In this document: positions 24,281 to 37,100 of the stretch, piece after piece
How the letters are laid out: the number at the start of each line of letters is the position of its first letter
Position numbering within the stretch: position 1 is the first letter of the stretch
Origin: a virus
DNA length: 47,951 nt
Virus record (IMG/VR): IMGVR_UViG_3300033571_002253
Coordinates: 1 to 47,951 of that record
Reading direction: 5' to 3' (one strand)
The notes under the pieces: generated by a model
The model's input: the letters and a program-made list of their open reading frames with translations, nothing else
What the model was told of the DNA's origin: nothing
The model's database searches: none
Made by a program: the position numbers and the translations under genes

Positions 24281-24733
24281 ATGGTACAATATATAGGATT
24301 TAGTACAGCAGACGCATGTAAAGCACGAACAACTAACCAAAATAGCGGTATAGGTGGGGGCCCAGGCACTATAGCCAATCCTATAATAGTAGGTAAAAAA
24401 TACCGTCTAACCGATGTAAATTTGGTAGTCCGCGATTTTTTTAATGCTTTAAACATTAGACAGGGCGAAAAAGTAGGACAGCCCGACTATGGTTCTAGGA
24501 TATGGAATTTTCTGTTTGACCCTAATACACAAGACATTACATTTGAAATTGAAAATGAAGTTCGCAGAATTGCGGGGTTAGACCCCAGACTAGCACTGAA
24601 TTTCATAAAAACTTACCCTCAAGACAACGGGCTACTAATTGAAGTACAAATTACTGTATTGCCCTTTAATCAGTCAGCATTATTAAATGTATTCTTCAAT
24701 ACCAACACAAATACTGCAACCATACAGTCATAA
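24281..24733 (+). CDS. 25: Baseplate wedge protein gp25
   Basis: A 150-aa protein of the gp25/GpW family of contractile tails (T4 gp25 is 132 aa), which nucleates the sheath on the baseplate. The diagnostic segment is GQPDYGSRIWNFLFDP near residue 66, followed by EIENEVRRIAGLDPRL. The usual ATG at 24281 (MVQYIGFSTADACK) is preferred over a TTG at 24260, which would add seven residues and overlap the promoter-like box. The N-terminal 40 residues are Gly/Asn rich. It is followed by the gp6-like gene. Confidence 0.93.
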   Translation: MVQYIGFSTADACKARTTNQNSGIGGGPGTIANPIIVGKKYRLTDVNLVVRDFFNALNIRQGEKVGQPDYGSRIWNFLFDPNTQDITFEIENEVRRIAGLDPRLALNFIKTYPQDNGLLIEVQITVLPFNQSALLNVFFNTNTNTATIQS

Positions 24734-24751
24734 AAGTCGCATTTTTTATAT

Positions 24752-24759
24752 GATAAATA
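24752..24759 (+). promoter_or_regulatory. Late promoter GATAAATA before the gp6-like gene
   Basis: GATAAATA lies 22 bases before the ATG at 24782, with transcription expected near 24765. The short leader has only GAG as a weak ribosome binding site. Confidence 0.65.
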
Positions 24760-24781
24760 CATAATAATTTGAGAATTTAAT

Positions 24782-27700
24782 ATGGCTACAAGTTCTAGAC
24801 AAGCAGCACTTTTTGGTATAAATGATTGGAAAACAATATACCAAACTTTTCGTGAAGCAGATTTCCGTAGTTATGATTATGAAACACTACGCAAAAGTTT
24901 CATAGATTACTTGCGTGTCTACTATCCAGAAACTTATAACGATTTTATAGAATCAAGCGAATTTATAGCATTGCTTGATGTTATAGCATTTATGGGTCAG
25001 GGTCTTGCATTTAGAAATGACTTGAATGCCCGTGAAAACTTTATCGATACAGCCGAACGCCGTGATAGTGTAATTAAGTTGGCCAACTTAGTTAGTTATA
25101 CTCCAAAAAGAAATATTGAGTCTCAGGGATATCTAAAGGTCAATAGCATACAGACTAGCCAAAATCTAACAGATTTAAATGGAGTTAATTTAAGCAATCT
25201 TCCTATATTATGGAATGACCCTGCTAATCCAAATTGGTTCGAACAGTTTAATACCATAGTAAATGCTGCGTTGATTAATTCACAGCGAGTTGGAAGACCC
25301 GGAAATGTCAATGAAATTTTAGGTGTAACTACATCGGAATACACACTACAGATATCTTCGAATAGTTTGCCTATAGTTCCATTTTCTACTGTAATTGACG
25401 GTACACCCATGAATTTCGAACTTGTTAGTGTGACTAGCATGGGCGAAGATTATCCATATGAAATCCCACCTGCCCCTACAGGTCGTTTTAACATGCTTTA
25501 TAGAAACGATAAGTTGGGTTTTGCAAGCGCGAACACAGGTTACTTTTTTTACTTCAAACAAGGCATTTTGAATAATTTTGATTTTAATTTACAAGAACAG
25601 ATTGCAAACCAAACTGTGGATATCGATGTACAAGGTATCAATAATGAAGATACATGGTTGTACCAACTTAACGACAACAATAATTCTAGATTGCTATGGA
25701 GAAAAGTAGATAATATATATGCTAACGCATATCTACAATCTGAAACCAGTAATAAGAATATTTTTAGTGTGACATCTAGAACAAACGACCAAGTAACCTA
25801 TGTATTTGGTGACGGAGTGTTTAGCGAAATACCAGTAGGAACATTTAGAGCCTATGTTCGCTCAAGCAACGGATTGACTTATACGATAGACCCTACTGAA
25901 ATGCAAAATATAAATGTTGCATTTACATATATAAGCAGAGAAGGCAGACCCGAAACATTGACTGTTGGGCTAACACTTACACAGCCAGTAAGCAATGCGC
26001 AGGCTCGTGAAACTATCACAAGTATTAAGCAAAGAGCACCAACTCGTTACTATACACAAAACCGTATGGTAAATGGTGAAGACTACAACAATTTCCCATA
26101 TACTTTGTATAGTTCAATCATAAAATCTAGAGCAATCAATCGCAGTAGCGTTGGTGTGTCTAAAAATCTAGATTTATTAGACCCTACAGGTAAGTATTCA
26201 AGTATTAACAGTTTTGGCAGCGATGGTGCTATATGGCAAGATGAAACCAATGGTGATTTGTTGTTTACTGTGAATAATACTAGCGACATCATATCATTTT
26301 TTAGTGATACATTAAATGGTGTTTTAGCATTGAACAGAGCAAATCAATTTTATATTACTAATACAAGCACTAATAGCAATAGTTGGTATAAAAGATTCAA
26401 CATTAATTCAAGTACCGGCGACGGCACTGTATATTGGAAAACTAGCAGTGTAGATGCTAACAGCAACACTGGATATTTTTACAATCTTGATTTTAGTATA
26501 CAAGTACCTGACCAGTTAGGAATATTTAGCACAACAAATACCAAGTATGTAACTAAAGGTGCATTAATTCAATTGACTGCACCTAGCGGGTATTATTTCG
26601 ACAATAACAATAGATTGGTTGCAGGTATTGCAGGCTCTAATCCTACTTCTATTTGGACCACAGTTTTAAATGTTATAGGAGATGGAACAAACAACGGTGA
26701 CGGCAATTTTAGTAACGGAACAGGGCCTGTAACATTAAATGGATATGTACCTTCTAATGTAATTTTGTCGCAAGTTATACCAGTATTTGATAACTCGTTG
26801 AGTATATCAATCATACAAGAAGCCATACTTAAAATAGAACTTCAACAAAACTTTACACTGGTTTTCAATAACAGTTTGATGGTTAACCAAGATAGATGGA
26901 GTATAAAACCTTATACTAATGCGAATTGGTTCGTAAAATTTACTAGTTTGGGTAATAATAGATATAATGTTGAATATAGGTCTCTAAGATATTATTTCGG
27001 TAGTGTAAGTGAAATACGGTTTACTTATGCGTTAAACGAATTAGTTTATGATCCATTTAGTGGCAAAATTCTGCAAGACTTTGTTAATGTCTTAGGAATC
27101 AATACGCAACCTGATAGCCTATCCGCAATCGGTAAAGACAAAAAGATTAATATAATAGGACAAACAGTAGAAACAGATGGATATGTAAATGATTTTGAAG
27201 TTGAAATTAGTAATACTGATGTTAATAACAAACAACTAATACTAAATCCAGATTATTTTACTGAAATCACAGGCGTGATTAATAATAACAATAATACTGG
27301 AAAGTATGTATTTTTCGTTGAAATTCAAGACGCAGTGAATATAACTAGACTGCAATTAGTACCGTTCGGAGAAATTGTTTATCAGTATCAAACTAAAGAT
27401 CAAATAGAAGTTGTCAAATATGAATACCCAGTTGGTCAGGTATTTTATGCCTATGGAGATGATAAATTCTACAAATCTATACAGGATACTACAGTAAGAA
27501 CTCCATTCTATGTATTGACTGAACAAACAAACTACTCGTACAAATTTGGTCGACAGGGTTTGAGTTTTCAGTATAGACATAATTCTAACAACACAGTTCG
27601 AATCGATCCTGCAACCACTAACATAATTGATTTGTATGTAGTTACACAATCATATTACACACAATATCAAAACTATATACAGGATAGTACAAATACTATA

Positions 27701-28174
27701 CCAGAGCCACCTAAACCAACCATAAATGAACTTAGCGCAGCATATGGTAAGGTTAATGATTATAAAATGTTAAGCGATAGTGTGGTATTAAATAGTGTTG
27801 TGTTCAAGCCATTGTTTGGACCAAAGGCACAGGCTTCATTGAGGGCAACTATTAAAGTGATTAAAAACTCTACAACAAGCGCAAGTGACAGCGAAATAAA
27901 AAGTGCAGTATTGACTTCTATGAACAACTATTTTGATATTAATAATTGGAATTTTGGTGATACATTCTTCTTTTCAGAATTAAGTGCCTATTTGCATAAT
28001 GAAATAGGTGATTTAATCAGTTCTGCGGTTTTGGTGCCAAACAGCCCAACAGAACCATTTGGAACTTTGTATGAAATCAAGTGTGCACCTTATGAAATTT
28101 TTGTAAATGCTGCAACAGCAAATGATATTTTGGTTATAGCAGCATTGACACCAGACCAACTACAAGTAGCATAA
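24782..28174 (+). CDS. 6: Baseplate wedge protein, gp6-like
   Basis: A 1130-aa protein. The start region (FRSYDYETLRKSFIDYLRVY, then PETYNDFIESSEFIALLDVI and LAFRNDLNARENFIDTAERR) is the hallmark of the gp6/J-type wedge proteins of contractile tails. A second family segment is NQVTYVFGDGVFSEIPVGTF-like (near residue 340), followed by QRAPTRYYTQNRMVNGEDYN near residue 420. T4 gp6 is 660 aa; here a long beta-rich insertion occupies about residues 470-900, and the end (FEIKCAPYEIFVNA-like YEIKCAPYEIFVN) closes the protein. It follows gp25 as in many contractile tails, and the giant ORF begins one base after its stop. Confidence 0.9.
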   Translation: MATSSRQAALFGINDWKTIYQTFREADFRSYDYETLRKSFIDYLRVYYPETYNDFIESSEFIALLDVIAFMGQGLAFRNDLNARENFIDTAERRDSVIKLANLVSYTPKRNIESQGYLKVNSIQTSQNLTDLNGVNLSNLPILWNDPANPNWFEQFNTIVNAALINSQRVGRPGNVNEILGVTTSEYTLQISSNSLPIVPFSTVIDGTPMNFELVSVTSMGEDYPYEIPPAPTGRFNMLYRNDKLGFASANTGYFFYFKQGILNNFDFNLQEQIANQTVDIDVQGINNEDTWLYQLNDNNNSRLLWRKVDNIYANAYLQSETSNKNIFSVTSRTNDQVTYVFGDGVFSEIPVGTFRAYVRSSNGLTYTIDPTEMQNINVAFTYISREGRPETLTVGLTLTQPVSNAQARETITSIKQRAPTRYYTQNRMVNGEDYNNFPYTLYSSIIKSRAINRSSVGVSKNLDLLDPTGKYSSINSFGSDGAIWQDETNGDLLFTVNNTSDIISFFSDTLNGVLALNRANQFYITNTSTNSNSWYKRFNINSSTGDGTVYWKTSSVDANSNTGYFYNLDFSIQVPDQLGIFSTTNTKYVTKGALIQLTAPSGYYFDNNNRLVAGIAGSNPTSIWTTVLNVIGDGTNNGDGNFSNGTGPVTLNGYVPSNVILSQVIPVFDNSLSISIIQEAILKIELQQNFTLVFNNSLMVNQDRWSIKPYTNANWFVKFTSLGNNRYNVEYRSLRYYFGSVSEIRFTYALNELVYDPFSGKILQDFVNVLGINTQPDSLSAIGKDKKINIIGQTVETDGYVNDFEVEISNTDVNNKQLILNPDYFTEITGVINNNNNTGKYVFFVEIQDAVNITRLQLVPFGEIVYQYQTKDQIEVVKYEYPVGQVFYAYGDDKFYKSIQDTTVRTPFYVLTEQTNYSYKFGRQGLSFQYRHNSNNTVRIDPATTNIIDLYVVTQSYYTQYQNYIQDSTNTIPEPPKPTINELSAAYGKVNDYKMLSDSVVLNSVVFKPLFGPKAQASLRATIKVIKNSTTSASDSEIKSAVLTSMNNYFDINNWNFGDTFFFSELSAYLHNEIGDLISSAVLVPNSPTEPFGTLYEIKCAPYEIFVNAATANDILVIAALTPDQLQVA

Positions 28175-28175
28175 A

Positions 28176-31100
28176 ATGACTAGAATTAGAACATTAGACT
28201 TTTTACCAACTATTTTTCAGACATCCACTAATAGTCAGTTTTTGGGTGCAACACTTGACCAATTAGTAAATCCACCTGTTACTAGAAAGATAGATGGATT
28301 TGTGGGTAGCAAATTCGGGTCTGGCATAAATGCCAATGATTATTATGTAAAAGAACCAACCAAACAAAGAACTGATTATCAATTAGAGCCCGGTGTTGTC
28401 TTTACTAAAAAAAATGAAAGCGTAGCAAAAGATTTCATAAGTTATCCTGGTTTACTAGATGCATTGAAATTACAAAACGGTATAACAAACAACAATGATA
28501 GGTTGTTTAACAGTCAATTTTATAGTTGGGACAGTTTTACTAATCTTGACATGATTATAAATTTCAACCAATATTATTGGTTGCCACAGGGATTACCTTT
28601 TGTTACAGTAACTAGTGACAATTTGTTAGATGTTGATACAGACATTTTGGGACAACTAAACTACACAAGCGCAAACGGTATTGTATTTACAAACGGATTA
28701 AAAGTAACTTTTGATGGTAATGTTACTCCTCAAACTTATCTAGAAAACGAATATTATGTGCAAGGTGTCGGTACAGGTATAGAACTTATTCCTGTAAATT
28801 CATTGATTGTACCCGAAGCATACACCGATTCAACTACGATACCTTATGATATTTTACCATATGATATAGGCAACTTTGATGGACAACTATACATACCAGT
28901 AAATCCTGATTACATAACAATTGCTAGAAATAGTATAAACAAAAATCCATGGGCTAGAAGCAATCGTTGGTTCCACATTCAAGTAATACAGGCAACTGCT
29001 TCTTACCTTGATAATCCGTCAATAATAACAACCTATGCAAATGAAAATAATAAGGCAAAAAGACCTATCATAGAATTTTATCCAAACATAAAGTTATTCA
29101 ACACAGGAACTGTTGCCAAAGATAGCATAGACTTTATTGATACAAGAACAACAAATGCATTTACTGAAGTTGCAGGACAAGCAGCATATTATCCAGATGT
29201 ACAAACATATACTTCATATACTGGTACAATATTAACAAATCCTACAGTTCAAACAGGTAGTTATATATTGGGTCAAACATATGATATACAAAAACTAGAT
29301 AGCACTACCTTAGAAACTTGGCAAAATATGGGCGCAAGTTTAGTATTTGATGGAAATTTTGCGATCGGTACAGAGTATATAATAACTAATTTGGGAACTA
29401 CTGATTGGAATAGCATAGCAGGCACTACGGGTGTTGTGTACACTGTGGGAGATAAGTTTACTGCTGTAAATCAGGGTGTTGTAGTGGGTACAGGAAGCGG
29501 CACTGCATTGACTGTGCAGTTTGTCACTAACACTAATGGCATTTATGGTAGTAATAGTTTTACAGCAGACACAGAATATTTCATAACTGATTTAGCCCTA
29601 ACTGACTGGGTAAGTTTGGGAGCAACAGAAGTAACAGTAACAAATGTTGGTTTAGGCTACCTATCTGTTTCTTCACTTGTATCAGGACAAGTTTATGTAA
29701 TTACAGATTTAGGTACTACAACTCAAACACAGTGGAACACTATAGCAGGCACAACAGGTCTTACATATGAGATAGGAACAAGATTTAAATGTGTAACCTC
29801 AGGAGTTGGAACGGGTCAGGCAGGCGTAGAATACTACATATCTAGTTTGGGTTCAGTGACACAGCAAAGATGGAATACTTTAGTAGGCACTACTAATGTT
29901 ACATACAGTGTGGGTGATTTAATTATACCCGCAACACCGTTGTTAACCGGCGACGGTACATTGATTAAAAGACAGTTCACAACTAATACAGAAATTTCTG
30001 GGTTGCCTTTCCGCAATGTAGGTACAGGTCAAGCAGCACAAGGATTTGGTTCATCTTTAGCACAAACAACTACAAATTTAATAATCGATAGCAATCAAGT
30101 AACTGGTAGTTTGATACCAGGTATGTATATAAACGATTTGATACTAGGGCAAGAAAGCATACTACCTCCAAATACTAGAATCGTAAGTATCACAGGTGAT
30201 AATACACTTACAATTTCAGTATTTTGGTCAGTACCAACCATAGTTTCGGGTACAACAGCAGATGCAAGTTTTGTTGCAAGTACTAAAAATAATGCTGACT
30301 TATTGTTGTATGATGGCGCAAGAATAGTATTTGCAAATGAAAACAATGTAGGCATAAGAAGCAAGATTTATGTCGCTAACTATAGCACATTGAGTTCAAG
30401 TTTTCCTGTATTGACATTGACTGAAGCAGCAGATGGACAAATGCTAGAAAACGACCAATTTGTGGTAACTAGAGGCCAAAATAATCAAGGCAACAGTTAT
30501 TATTTTGATGGTGTAAATTACAATCTTGCACAATCTAAACCCGATATCAACATACAACCAAAGTTTGACATCTTTGATAACAACGGAATCAGTTTTGGCG
30601 ATGAAAGTGTTTATGAATCTACTACATTTGCAGGTTGTGAATTGTTCAAGTATAAAGTTGGCGTTGGTGCTAATGACAGTATTTTAGGATTCCCTATCAG
30701 TTACAGTTCAATCAATAATGTGGGTGATATAACTTTTGAAGTTTCACTCAATACCGACACTTTCAACTATGTAAGCAGTATTGCACAAAATGCACCAGTA
30801 ACACAGAATGTCAACACAGGTTATGTGTACAATTATTCTAACAGAACTGACTATACAAGATTACTAGGATGGCAGACTGCTGTTGCACCTAGCACTCAAT
30901 ATCAAATATTCGAATTTGATTATACACCAAATGTTCCAAAAGTGTTATTAGAGAACGGTGATACACTAACATTTACAGTGACATGCGATGTAGGGACTTT
31001 AGACAGAAACGAAACTATTTGGCCAAATCTACAAGTCTATAACAACAATACACTGTTGACAGAAACAGAAAACTACACAGTAACATTTAATCAAGATAGC

Positions 31101-34100
31101 ACTGTAGTAAATGTCTTTTTAACTGTTGATGAAAAAACAGTTATACAGGTATTATTGTTAAGTGACCAAGTCAGTGAAAACGCATATTATTCTGTGCCTA
31201 TAAACCTAAGCAACAATCCTTTCAATACTGATATCACTACAGTAGATATCGGTGATATCAGAGGCCAATATCAATCAATATTCTATAACAATCCCGACAC
31301 TACAGGAACAGTTTTTGGTTCAAACAATACTAGAGACTTAGGTAATTTAGTGCCATGGGGCAACAGAATCATACAAAATAGTGCAAGTTTGGTTCTTCCT
31401 AGTGCATTCTTGCGTAATGGAAGTTATAGTTTGTTCAATGCACTTGAATACAATAGCAAAGAATACATCAAGTTCAAGACTTTACTTATCGACACAATAA
31501 GCAAGACAGATTATCAACAAAGGTTCGACCCTGCATTTATACTTGATGATGCACTAGCGCAAATTACCAGTGTTAAAAATCAGGATATGCCATTCTTTTG
31601 GTCAGATATGTTGCCAAACAAGGCTGCATACATAACCAACATATATACTGTTCAAAATACTGTTTTAAACAGCGTATATCCATTAAGTAAGATTTATAAT
31701 TTTACGACTGCAAATTATGATGGTGTATTGGTATATCTAGAAACTACAGTAGACAACATCAGAGTTGTAAAACAATTGTACAGAAATATCGATTATACTG
31801 TAAGCACAGATAGTCCTAGCGTAATTGTCACAAAAGATTTGATAAAAAATGACAAGATTATAGTCAAAGAATACAACCAAACATATGGTTCTTATGTACC
31901 TAACACACCAACTAAGTTGGGCTTATACCCTGCTACGATTCCAAGTGTAGTGTTGGATACATCTTATAATGAACCAACATACTTCATCAGAGGCCATGAT
32001 GGGTCATATACAAAATTGTATGGACAATACATTCCAGAAACCAACTTGTTAGTTGATTATAGAGACCAGGGTCTACTAGAATTCGAAACAAGAATTTATA
32101 ATAATTTAAAACTAAGCAATGTCATACCTATACAAGATGTAGAGGTGGTTCCCGGTTACTTCAGAGATACAGATTTCAGTTATGCTGAATGGCTACAAAT
32201 GTATACACCTAATTTCTTGAATTGGGTTGGTCAAAATAGACTTGATTATAAGACACAAATATATTTGACAAACGACCAATGGACTTACAACTATAAAAAC
32301 AGTCAGGATAGGTTGAATAGAGAAATAATACAACAAGGATATTGGAGAGGCATTTACCAATATTATTACGATACTACTACGCCAGACCAAACTCCATGGG
32401 AGATGATTGGTTATACTAACAAACCAAACTGGTGGGAAAATCGTTATGGTCCCGCACCTTATACAAAAAACAATCTAATACTATGGCAAGATTTAGAAAA
32501 CGGTATAGACTATAACAATGGAAATCCTGTCGAACTTACACAATTTAAGCGTCCTGGATTAACTAACATCATACCTGTTAATGATTCGGGTGAATTATTG
32601 GAACCATTTTACACAGTAGTAGGAAATTATAATTCTAATACACTTAAAAGAAACTGGGTAGTAGGAGATGATAGTCCTGTAGAATTTAGTTACCGCCGTA
32701 GCAGCACATACCCATTTGACTTGATGCGTTTATATGCATTAACACAGCCCGCTAATTTCTTTAATCTTGCAGTAGATGTTGATAACTACAAATATAATAC
32801 AGAGTTTAATCAGTTTCTATACAATGATAGAAGTCATTTAGTTCCAAATCAGTTAGAAATATATGGAAATGGAACAGCAAAAACATCATACATCAACTGG
32901 ATAGTTGACTATGAAAAACAAGCAGGTGTGGGTGCAACCGAAAAGATAACAGATTTACTACGAAATCTAGATGTCAGACTTGTTTACAGACTTGCGGGCT
33001 TCAGCGACAAAACATTGTTAAAATTCTTTGTAGAAAAAGGTAGCCCTGAATCAAATAATGCTTCATTGTTGATTCCAGACGAAAGTTATCAAGTGTTATT
33101 GTATGAAAATCAGCCATACAATAGATTGACATATAGCAGTGTTGTTATACAAAAAGAACTTTTAGGCTACAGAGTTTACGGAAACAGTCAAAGCATCGCA
33201 TACTTTACTGTATTAAAACCTATACTCAATGGCAACACTTCAACTATAACAGTACAAGATGCAACAGTAGAAGTTGCCAATGACTATTACAGTACAGTAG
33301 AATATATCCCATATGGAACTTTGTTTTATAGTACATATGACATAGCACAATTTTTGATGAGTTATGGAAAATATCTACAAACTGAAGGCTTTATATTCGA
33401 CCAAATAGAAAACGGTATTGAAATAACCTGGAATCAAATGGTTGCAGAATTCTTGTATTGGTCACAAGTAGGATGGCAAATAGGAAGCATTGTAACTTTG
33501 AATCCTAGTGCTAATAAGTTACTTGTGAACAAAGAAAGCACAATAGTTCAGCCATTGGTGTTCCAGCAGAACAACTTTATATTAAATCAAAACTTATATC
33601 CAATAAACAATAAGGATTTGTGTATTTTTAGAGAAGGTAGCGAATTTAGAGCAACTCCATTGAATGCCGGCGACAGTATTTCTTATGCGCAATTCAACAT
33701 GAGTAACATAGAACACGGTATTGTGTTAGATAATATTACATTATTCAACGATGTGATTTACAATCTGGTATCAGGTCTAAAACAAAATAGAATTTATCTA
33801 CGAGGAACTAAAAGTGCTGAATGGAACGGCACTATGTTTGCCAGCGGCTTTATATACAACCAAGACAACATTCAAGAGTATTCAGGTAATATAAAATATA
33901 CTAAAGGCTCAATCGTAAAATATAAAAACAAGTATTGGACTGCATTGAAAATAGTACAACCTAATAATGTTTTCAGCGAATTAGATTGGAAGGAAACTGA
34001 GTACAACGAAATACAGAAAGGGTTACTACCAAATCCAAGTACAAGAAGTTACGAATCTGCGTTGTACTACAACATTGACAAAGCAAACTTAGAACAGGAT

Positions 34101-37100
34101 GCTGACCAGTTGTCATTTAGTTTGATTGGCTTTAGACCAAGACCATATATGGAAAGTGCTGATTTAACTGATATTACACAAGTCAATGTATATAAAAACA
34201 TGATTAAAGAAAAGGGCACAAAAAATACATTAAATGCCTTTAGAAACGCACAATTGCCTCAGGGTAATATTGATTATGACATATATGAAAATTGGGCTAT
34301 CTTGTCTGGAACATTTGGCGGAGTAATTAACAATAACTTTATTGAATTCAAACTAAGTGAAAGTAAATTAACGGGTAATCCAAGTATAGTTGGTCTAACT
34401 AACGGCAACGACATAGAAGGTGCAGAACAACTAGTACCTATCTACTCTTTGTTCAACTACAGTAATCCTGTTACTACCGCACAAGTTTTACCTACTACAA
34501 CTAGCACTTACGAAAGCGAGTTATATCCAAATGCAGGATATGTAAACATCAATGATGTTAAAATGTCATCATATTCATTTGCAGGTTTATCAACGGCTGT
34601 TGATAAAAATGATTTGATAGTAACTCTTAACCAACTTTATGTGAATGATTATGTATGGCTAGCAGATTATCTATCAACATGGCAAATACTAACACCTTAT
34701 AGTATTGGGCAAGTATTGCAAGTCCGTAGCAATTTAAACGGCACAAGCACGGTTACATTCAACAAACCACACAATTTGACTAGAAATACTATTTTTAGCA
34801 TAGTAAACTTTGACACATCGGTAAATGGATACTATGTCGCAGAACAAATTATTAGTCCTTACCAAGTACTAGTTCTATTGAATTTGGGAAGCAGTAACCG
34901 TCAGATTACTGGTCAAGGAATAGTTTTAGGCTTCAACAATAATAGAGTCAGTAAGCCAAGTGATATACAAAATCTACCATTATTAAATTATGAATTTACA
35001 AAATACAAAGCATGGGTAGATCAAAATACAGATGGTAATTGGGCCGTTTATAGAAAATCTATCAATTATCTGTTCGATAAAGAATTCACTAAAGTAAGCA
35101 GTGATAAGTTTGGAGCAGCAGTAAACTATAACCCATATAGTGACTTATTGATTAGCGATACTGGTTTGGGTACTGTTTACAGATATCAATATGACACAAT
35201 ATCTAATCAATATAATTCTGACCAAACATTCATCGAAGGTGACAGTTTCGGCACAAGCATAGTAAATGCGGCAAATATAATATTTGTATCTAAACCAACA
35301 GGCTTGTCTAGTGTCGATAGATTTGTAAAACCATATATTGTCAATACATCAATAGTATCAGATAACATGATACCGTATCAGTATAACAGTGCTACTGTGG
35401 GACCATTTGTGCAGGGTATTTTAGCACCAGCAGGATGCACTAACTTTGGTCAAAGTATGGCGGCTTCAGAAGACGGCAACTACTTGTATGTAAGTGATTT
35501 TGACACATCTACTCCCACAGCAAGAAATAAAATTCATGTTTACAGAAAGAACAACATCGAAGTACAAGCGCCTTTTGTTGAAAAACAAACTTATCAAATC
35601 AGTGAGTTAGGCACAACAGACTTTACAGACATTGGCGCAGTAGAAAACAAGGTTGGTATATATTTTATAGCAACAGGTACGGGTAGTGGCACAGGTAAGG
35701 CACTGCAATCTAATTATGAATTGGTTGCAACTATCGATGGTCCAAACACTGCTGTAGATAAGTTTGGTTATAGTCTATCAACAAACTATTACGGAGACAC
35801 TTTAGTAGTTGGTGCTCCATATACAGAAGTCGATTCTATGCTAAGGTCGGGCAAGGCTTATATCTATCAAAGAATTGTTCAGAATTTTGAAGCACAATCA
35901 ACTAGTACCGGATTAGAATTTGCACTATGTTTTACTCCTAATTCTGCTCCTATTTCTGTCTATATCAATGGTACTTATGTTCAAGCAACTGAATACAACA
36001 TAACGGGAAATATTTTAAAATTCAATGGTCAATTGAATGCGGGTGATATAATTACCGCAGGCAGTAATGAATTTGTATTAGTACAAACTTTAGAAACATC
36101 TGTACCTAAAACAGGTCTACAATTCGGTACTAGTGTTGATAACAACATATATGGTACAGAAATTTTGATAGGTGCGCCGTTTGAATTAACTAACAACACG
36201 ATAGAAGGGGCAGTTTACCGCTACACATATGGTAGCGCAAGATTTGGATATATTACCGGCACAAATGAAGTAAATGTATCAACAGATAGAATACTGTTAA
36301 TAAATGGCTATAAGGTAACGATACCTGCAGGCACTGCATTACAAGCAGCAAGTGCAATAAATCTAGCAAAAATAACCAATGTGGTTGCAAGTGCAAACAA
36401 TAACATCTTGACTATAAGTCTATTAAACAATGCCCTAGCACAAGTCAATCAAGAATTGTTGATAGGCGTGACCGAGATAGACACATTAAGTGAATTGGGC
36501 TTTAACTTGTTTACCAACACACAAACAATTCTTTGCCCACATCCTGTTGGTTCAACACAGTTTGGAACTAACATCAAGTTTAACGAACAAAATTCAATAG
36601 TCGTGAGTGCAGTAACAGGTACACGATTTACACAAACTACTTTTGATTTTACTGATGATGAAAACCTAGATAATGATACGGTATTTGACAACAATTCAAC
36701 TCAGTTCTTAGATACATTTGCAAATGCCGGCGCAGTATATATGTTTGATTATCTAGAAAATTACAACGAAACACTAGATAATATAGGTGCATACACATAT
36801 GCTCAAAGTTGTAACAGTCAAAATCTAGAATATGGACAACAGCCATTATATGGAACTGCATTAGATTTTGCAGATAATAAAGTAATCATAGGTACTCCAA
36901 ACTACAGACCTACTGATATTGACGGACAAGTTATAGTTTATAGCAATAATACAGGTATCAAAAACTGGTCTGTATACCGTCAAAGTAATCCTGTTGTAGA
37001 CATCAATAGCATACAGAATACTCAGTTGTTCAGTGCTGAAACTAACAACACATTAATTAACTTAGATTATATGGACCCATTACAGGGTAAATTGTTGGGA

